64,000 nucleotides of DNA. It comes from Triatoma infestans. Its lineage: Eukaryota; Arthropoda; Insecta; Hemiptera; Reduviidae. Both the position numbers and the translations under genes were made by a program. Position 1 is the first letter of the stretch, and each line of letters starts with the position of its first letter. Below the pieces are notes generated by a model, which ran no database searches, was not told the DNA's origin, and saw nothing but the letters and a program-made list of their open reading frames with translations. The stretch covers positions 124,001 through 188,000 of the forward strand of contig JAAEAF010000662.1 of NCBI GenBank assembly GCA_011037195.1, read 5' to 3'. This document shows, piece by piece, positions 47,901 to 57,089 of this stretch.

Positions 47901-50900
47901 TTTCTTTTTCTAGTATTTTTCTCGTAAAGTACTATTTTAGTTTATTCAAATTCAATATTAATACAATTCTATTATCTAAACAATATTATTTAGAACTAAA
48001 TATGTTACCAAAATTCTGAGTATGAAGAAAAGCGGTCGACCTGACCGTATATGCATTATATTTTACGAATTTATTCATAAAATCACCGACCTATTTCATT
48101 AAATTTATTACATCAACTATGAACACTGAGACCTATCACTTCTGTTGGGATCTTTTTTCCGAGAATGTTCCTTTAAACAAGTTTTGAGGGACAGGGAGTG
48201 TAGCTTGCCTCAAAAAAGTCATTTTATTAAGTTTAGTTTCCCAATGATATAGGATTGACGACAAACAATTACTAAGAATTATAAGTTTGATGGAAATTTG
48301 TGAATTAAATCTATGTAAACTGCAGTAAGGGAAAGTCCTGTGAATGATCACATTAGATATTTTTTATTGTACATGTTATTTTTCACTTCTTTTTTTTTTC
48401 AGTATCTTCAAAATTTCTTTAGCTGCAATTTTTATAATATTATATTGCGCATTTATTATTTACGATACAAGATCTGATCCTAGAAGGCTGATGTCACTGT
48501 TGGGTATAGTTGTATTCGTGTTAATTGGTTTCATTTTTTCTAAACACCCAGATTATGTAAGTATTTGACGTTTTATTGGCATTATTAATGGCATTTTTTA
48601 ATGATGTCTCAGTAAAATAAACATTTTCAAAACATAGACTCAGAGATTGGGAAATTGTATAATTGAGATTGGTATAATTCAGCGATCTAGACCAATTGTA
48701 GCTTCCTTCGGGTCTATTATGAGCGGCATCTATAAAAGAGTACAGGTGTCTGTAAATGCATTGGTACAGATAAACTGGAAAAAGTTTGCATGCTAATTTT
48801 TGTGCATTATTCAATTATTAATTTAATAATAAATTTTTCATTAATTATTGATCATTATTTGATATGATTTAATAATTATTGATCATTTTAAGATTATTAG
48901 TAGCAGTTTTTTTTAAGATTCCCCCCCAGGCATTGGTGAACTATGGAAACTTTAACAAAGGGCTCGGATCGTGAAAAACTATTTCAGACAAAAATTCGCC
49001 AGCCCTTTATCGCTCCACGAGTCCTAGAGGTGCATGTGAATGAGCTTTTCAGAAAACTCACTTTATTTAGTACTAATAAATACATTAATGTGGAGATCAC
49101 CGTGTTTACAGTATATTAAGGTTGTTAAGATAAATAAAAATGACAATTCGTTATATAGATAGTTAGAATAAAAAGTAAGAATACTCCATCAACGGCCAAG
49201 TAGACTAAATTACTTTCTCTTACTGCTGGTAAGAAGTATTATATTCTTGACAAATTTTCAATATCGAATTGCCACCGGAAATTGACACGGTTTGAGGTTC
49301 CTGGATCCGGAAAAAGTGGTTTTTAACAATTCGTCTGCGTCTATGTTAGTGTATGGTAATGTATAGTTCAAAAAACGGAAAATCCCAGAAAGTTTAAACT
49401 TGATATTTCGTTTAAATTCTACCAAGGAATTTGACAATAAGATTTTGGTCAAAATCAGGCAAGCGGAAGTGCCATTTTACTGAGTAGAATTTCCAATTTT
49501 TTGTAATTTTCTCGAAAAAGGCTTCAATGATTTTATTTAAACATGTTATATCCACTATGTATAAAGAGCTACTACTTTTTTTTTCAAATATTTCTCCTGT
49601 AAAATTTATTTAAGGTTGGAAAAAAAATGGCCAGTAAAAAAACGTTGTGTGAGTATTTCACACCTATTTTCTTTTTTAAAATAGTTTTCATGAAATAAAT
49701 GTAAGTACTGGCTGAAGGTGACCTCGATAGATCGAAACGACCTGTTCAGCGAATGAATAAATAATATCTGTAATACAACAAGGAGTTGTTGCCACTCCTC
49801 CCACCTCCTCACGACTGCTATTAATCTTAAACAATGTTTAATTTTAGATCAGATGGGATACTATCGTTACTGGAATCTCTTTACATTTATTACTTGGATT
49901 TTTAACTATAAAAGTGGAAGCTGGGAGGAATATTTTCCAATGTGTCGGCCTCACTGTAGTCAGATTTCTAGAGTATGGATATGATGGAGCGGAATTCGTT
50001 TTTGGTAATTTTTTAGTCAGAAAAGAACATGTATTTGCATTTCAGGTGAGTTTATTTGTTTCTTTTAAGCACATCAATCTGCGCTCATTGGCACGCCTGG
50101 AGCCTGGACAGCGCATTGCCGGGTTCGCGTTACAGACGTCACTGTCCCCAACACCGGGCAGTGAGCTATAGAGGCTCTTAGGCTGAGAAAATCTAAGAGT
50201 AGCACTGGACTCTAACTCAGAGCCTTCCGCTTTCCAGACCAGGGCACAACCATTGAGCTAATCCCGCTTCTATATTATTATTTTTGCAATATTTAGAGAC
50301 ATTATAAATTTATTATTACATGTATAGTGTATGTAGATTTCAGGTCCATATTAAACTTTTATTTATTTTTTATTTTTCAGTCACTTTCAGTTTTATTCTT
50401 CCTTTCTATGGTTATGCAAATCTTATTTTATCTTGGTTGGATTCAAGTGTTCTGCTTTAAATTGGGTGGATTCTTACAATTCATCCTTGGAACGACGGTC
50501 ATCGAGAGTGTAAATGCTGTTTCAACTATTTTTCTGGGAATGGTATTTTTTTTATTTAACTTTTTTTTACATTTAAGTCCGAGCTTAACCAAGCTTTAGT
50601 TGTTTTCGTATACAGCATTTATCCATTTCATCTAATATTACGAATTATCCCCTAACTTTGTATTTGTAGGTCCTATTTGTTTAGAATTGGTAAATTAGAC
50701 TCTCCTCTTTCTAGGAAATGTTATGAGACGGAGGATTTCGAACATATAGTTATGGTATGTCCTGATATAACAAAGAAAGGGAAAAGTTTTTTAATGACAT
50801 TACAAGATATTGCACGGCTCCCCTCTATTTTAAGGACATAATATTTTCAAATAATACCTTTGTATATTCTTCTCTTTAGAAAAATGAGAAAATTTGAAAA

Positions 50901-53900
50901 CCTCCTTGTCAATTATTGTTAAGTACAGGTTGTTGTTTGGTTAATAGTGTAAACACTGATACCAAAAAAAAGAAAAAAAACACTAAAGATGCAACTGTTT
51001 TTCGGAGAGATTTCTGTTATAGCCCACCCATTACAATATTCGACTACTTTCGAAAAATAAAAATTCCGGAGGAATAACAACGATAAATTTACTAAAAAAA
51101 ACCTGTCTTGAAAAGGTTACCTAATTAAAGACAAGAAAGCGGAAAATACAAATGTATTTCCTACACTTAAACACTTTCAATATATCTGATATTTTAGCCG
51201 TCGTAGCATTTATATTTCTAATATTCCTGACCAGTTTCGGATTTTCATACATCGTCAGAGTAAAGTTATCTAGTTCGTATAGAGATGTTAAATATGTGGT
51301 TGGGCCTTGCAATGCTGGATAACATCTTATCAACGTCAATTCGTATTTTAGTTAGGGAACTTTTTTAACCTTATATGACCTCAACTATTTTATGTTTATA
51401 TCACAAGCGGCAATCAACCAATGTCGAATTCACGAATTGATTGCAAACCTTACTCTGATGATGGATGAAATTTCGGAAAAGGTCAGAACCAAAATAATGA
51501 AGCATGCTACGACGAATAACATCGTGTATAGTTTATTTCATCTTAATGTTTTTGTTACACATTACACTTATTGACAAAGTTGATTATCTGTGCGGGAGGT
51601 TATAAAGATATTTTACTATGTGTGGGTGTGTGTGTGTTTTTACTAACAAATTGGAATTATTATGAATTATGATCAGACGTTAGAAAATGGTGTATAATAA
51701 ATTGCATGTTTTGAAGAATACTTTATAATTAAATTTGTATAGTGGTGTTAAGTATGCTGTTTTATCAACGACAGAAAAAGAAAATCACAACATAATATAC
51801 TTAGAGCGACAAATTTAATAATTAAGCGACAAAAATGTGTTTTGCCATAAAACTGAACTATAACAATAGCTGCAAAAAATATTTAAATGAACGACAAAAT
51901 GTGCAATTTCAATGATATCGCATGTGCATTCTGCTTTATGCCATCGGTGAAAAGGTTACCTAATAGCAGAGTAAAGAATATTATGCGGTTGGTTAACACA
52001 TATTTTTACTATGATCACTTTGCCAATGATATTTTTTGTACTATTAATATTGATTGAATGTAAACGACAATTAATACTATAATTATTTTTTTTGAATTAA
52101 ACGACCTTTAGACTTTAATTTACTTTTTTTCAACAAAAGTTTGAATTTTCTCTTTTTTTCGCCTAAGAAAATGAAAGAATGAAATAATAAAGATCATCTT
52201 CGGATCGCTATATTACTTATTGCGTAATAATTATGCGAAAAACTGATAGAAAATGCAGTTAACCTAATAATTACATTAATCATAGTGGATTAAAAGTAGA
52301 TTTTTCTGTGTGGACAACGTAATTTGCTGCAATATCAAGTGTTAGAAACAATTTGTCGCGTGATATATATATTTTGTCGTTAATTGCGACATTTTCGCTG
52401 AATGGGCTGTTAGATAGACGTATTTTGTAGTGCAGTTTAATATTCTGCTTTCTTTTCATTTTTTCCATACGAAATAGCCGTTCCATACGAACTACATGCA
52501 TACAGAATTCAAAAATAAGAGGAATAGGAAAATCACCTATTACCATTGGTGATAAGAGTGCGCTACTCTCAAAGCACATAGCGTTGATCCTTACCGCCTT
52601 ATAACCTTATTCATTTATAACCTTATCAGTGTTAGGTTGCTATGTCGTTTATCAGGGAAATATTTATATCTGAAGTGTATTCAAGACCTGCATTATGGAA
52701 AGAAGATGACGTAAATTTCAAGAAAAAAGATTTACAAAAGAAATTGTGGGATGAAGTGGGAAAAAATTGTGGTTTACCAAGTGGTAAGTTCAATCAGATC
52801 ACCGTTTGATAAAGTTATTTATGTTTTTCTTAACTTTTAAGTAAGCAGCATATTTATTACAATAGCTATTTCTGCAAGGGGCTATGATTATTTTCTTTTA
52901 AATAAGAAAAGATACAATCTTAATTGTAATTCCACTGTGCAGGCTATATGTTTATTCTTGTTATTTTATTTTCAATGAAATGCATTAAATAGTTAATAGG
53001 GGCACTTCTAAAATACCATTTTAATAATTCTTGAATTTTATAGTTATCATTTTTTTATACACATTAAAATGCGAACATTTAGGAACTCTTAATGTTGAAC
53101 AGAAAGTTTATTCTGGAAATATACTTATATGGCTGTCACTAATTTCTGGTTCAAAGAAATTGCAAATAGATAAATTTATACTATTACCCAATTTCTATAT
53201 AGAGCTTTACTAACATTTTTCAGTTGTTATTTACCTCAACTAAGTTATTTATATTCAAGGCTGGCTTTATTTTCTTATCATCTCATTGTTTTGATTTAGT
53301 TGTAGCCTTATTTTCCAAATCAAATTCGCATTCTCTTTCTCGACGCATCTTCCTCTTGATGCAGGAATTGTTGCTCTCCAGTTTCTCCTTCCAATGTACC
53401 TCATATGGTCTTATATTTATTAAAATTCTCAAAATTCTATTTTACAGCCGACCAAACCAGCTTCCTAAACTAGGTGACCGCTTCATTTACATAAAATAAG
53501 CAGGGCGTCTAGCTCTTTGTGTCAGAATTGTGACTTTGGAGTCAGAGAAACGGTGTAGTCGCATCATTGTCATCGTTTCACTAGTCCGCATATTTGAGAA
53601 GGCATCACTCTCAATAGAATCCGTAGTAGAGTTGGAGATTAAGGATATCTTAAGATATTGCAGTCAGAGATTGCTGGGGAAGGCTTCTTATGAGTGACTT
53701 TTTGGGGAGGATAAGAGCCATTGGCTTAGATCCCACGCCTTCGGGCGCCCATTCATGGTAATAATCCCAGACTCTTCTAGAAACTCTTTGGCCTGGTACA
53801 TATTCATTCAGCTCTTTTAGAATCCTGGTTATTCGCTATGAATACTATTTTACTTTGTATATCGGCCATGATTGGCGTTCAAATGAATGTTTAAAAACAC

Positions 53901-56900
53901 ATTGAGAATATGAAATAATTAAGTAAATTGTTTAAAACTTTTTAAGAATTGTTTATGTTATGTTTAAAACGTTTTAAATTAAAATCTGTATTTTCAGGTG
54001 ATGTTGCCAAAGCTAAATGGAAAAGTTTGAAAGACCAATATAGAAAGGAACTACAAAAAATTTCACATTTTGGTTACGAAAGTGCACCAAGTTATATACC
54101 AAAATGGAAATATTTTCATTTATTAGAGTTTATGAAAGATTATTTATCACCTGCTTCTAGGATGATTCAAGGGAATGCACAAACAAATGAGGAAGAAGAT
54201 AGTGAACAATCGTTAGTGAGTGCAATACTGGAAGAACCAGATGATGATGCAATATTGTCACAACAAGTGGCGAAAAGAGGTCGACGAGATGTTATCGGAC
54301 AACATTTAATCAATTTAGAAAAGGAAAAATTACAGTTATTAGAAGAATCAATGGAATTTGATAAATCTATAGAAGAATCTAGAATTGAAAATGCCGATTT
54401 GAATTTTTTTAAAAGTTTATTACCGTATATGGAAGAGTTTTCCTCATTGGAAAAACTGGAATTACGACAGGATATACAACGATTAATTATTGATAGATAC
54501 AAAAAGAAAATAGCAGAAAATAGTTGTATTAATTTAAATGAAAATAATTCAAATTAGGGACTTAAAAACAAAAGTCCAAATATTACTGGATATCCGTTTG
54601 AGCATCCGAATCATGATTTTTTTTATTTTTTTTTTATTTTTTAGTGTAGATCGAACAAATAAAACTAGATTTTAACCTTCACACAGATAGTCTTTTCTTT
54701 TTTTAAATTTCTTAAGTTATTATAAAGAAATAATGTAAATAGTGTTCTTAAATATTTTGTCATAATTGGTTAATTTTTGACCAACATTTATTGCTCACAT
54801 ATTTCGATTTACATATCGAGTACTCTTTGTTCTTGTACTTTGAATACGCGCTCAATCGTTTGTTATTCTGTTCACGTACACCCCCCCCCCCCAGATCATG
54901 GCCAAAATAATCTCACAAGTGTGGAACTGTCGTCTTTTATGATAAATAAGCAGCCATAGTATCAACTATATGTATATTATTATTTTTATTTTATTTTAGT
55001 CAGAAGCGCCTCTGCTATATCGCCCTTATATAAAAGATTTGACACCTTCTGAAATACATTGTGTAATGACAGCTGCTTTTTCTACTGTTGCAGGTAATAG
55101 ACTTGGAAATTTTGTGTTGTTTTGTTATTTATTTTTTTTCCAACTTCATACTTTAAAGTTAAGTTTGTTTGGTTAAGTTTTAATCGTCAAAGCTATAAAT
55201 GCTTGAAATTAGAATGTAATTTTAAGGAGCATTTCGCAAGATTTCGTGGAACTTAACTAACAACGGAGATCAGAAAAAGTTATTAGCAAACAAGACATTA
55301 GTTCAATAGTTTGAAGCTTGCATTTGATGCTGTTAGAGCAATTCTGATAACGATAAATAGTGCCAAATACAGAGAGTTATTCAACAAGTAAAGAGAAAGA
55401 ATTGTAAATAAAAAAATATCTACTTAAGATTACACTTTCAGTATCTCATCTGTTACCTCTAAGATCAGCAAAAAAGCGGTGTGGTCAGCATACCAACCTT
55501 TATTACTGTATTCAGGGTTGGCAAGTCCTGAAATTAGCTCTTCAGGACTGGGTTCTGATTAAGGATTAAGTGAGAACAGATCTTACTGCAGTTTATATAA
55601 TTATAAAATGGACAGATCTTCATTAAACTTGGAAATTATTACTCAGTTGCCTTAACATAAATATTGAGGTGGTGGGGCACATGTTGACTTGTGTCATTCG
55701 CAGGTGGAAACAGAAAGAATGTATTTGCACTGTAATCCAGAAGAGCATGCCAATACATTGCGCAAACTCAAATAACATTTAAAATGATCTGGCACAGATT
55801 CCACAAAATATCCTGAAATGAATTTTTCCGGAAAAAGTTTCAGAATAAAAGTGATTGGTTTATATTTGTGTAGTTAGCATTCCAAGTTGAAAGAAAATCT
55901 TTACATTTATATTCGAGAAAGTTCCAAAAATACTAAAAAACTAATTCTGTAAAGTCGCACTTCCGGCTAACTAAATTTTTAAAATTTTGAACTCTTCCAA
56001 TGCTTCTAAATTGCATAAACATTTTATAGATGACGGAACCAATAGACCGCAATAGTTCCTCTTGCTAGAAATATGAGAAAGTAAAAATTGGATGTCCTTA
56101 GTACTCTTGTGGCTGTTTTTCTTGATGCATTCTTAATTCCAATATTTTTTCCCCTAGGAGCCTTCTATCAACATGATTATTGATACAAAAAATATAATTA
56201 ATCAGCGGAGATAATAAAAAAATATTTATACTTACAGGCACATTATTGGCTGCATACACTAATTTAGGAATCGATCCGAAAAATGTAGTTACAGCTTCTA
56301 TCATGGCTGCTCCAGCCTCTTTGACATTTGGTAAATTATTTTATCCAGAAAATCAAAAATCAAGAACATCTTCTGAGAATATACCAATATACAAAAGGTG
56401 ACCTTTTTGTCTCTCCTTATTTTATTAAACTTTTTTTTTTTTGAGGACAAATTTATAATGACAATAATTTTTTTCAGTTCCGATGCAAGCGTGATGGACG
56501 CTGCTTGCAAAGGTGCGTTTGCTGCCGTCGAAATAATTAATGGCATAATTTCATGCGTGGCAGCCACAGTTTCCATGGTTTACTTTTTGAATGGAATCTC
56601 TTCATGGCTTGGTTCTTTGGCCGGAGTTGAAGGTTTAACTATTGAAGTAATACTGTCTAGAATTTCTTTCTATGTTTTATCAAGTTTGTATATGTCATAT
56701 AATATACCTAATCTGCCTTCTTTTCTTCTGCGTTTCAGTATATATTGGGTGAAATATTTATACCACTAGCGTGGATCATGGGCGTAAAACCAGAACAATG
56801 TCAAGAAGTTGCCTCTTTGATCGCTTTGAAGACATTCGCCAATGAATTTGTAGCATATGAAAAGCTAGGAAAACTAAAAGCTGCTGGAAAATTATCGGTA

Positions 56901-57046
56901 GTAATTCACATAGTATTTTAGCTACGAATGTATTTTTTTTTTAATAAGAAGTATTTGTATTCTTGTCAGATTTTCAAAATTGAACTTTCACCGGAAGTAC
57001 GTTTTGAGGTCCTCTTAATTACAAAAAAATTGTTATTTAGAAAATG

Positions 57047-57089
<43 letters not shown>

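Noticed and set aside
49703..49750. Another hammerhead-like string (CTGAAGG ... GAAACGACC)
   Set aside because: The core has G for A at the last position, stem I is not formed, and no partner arm exists. Probably a relative, but too degraded to call.
54167..54502. Minus-strand open frame of 111 codons
   Set aside because: It is the antisense shadow of the MADF-BESS coding exon.
56301..56576. Minus-strand open frame overlapping CNT exons 9 and 10
   Set aside because: Antisense shadow of coding exons; the plus-strand splice model accounts for the sequence.
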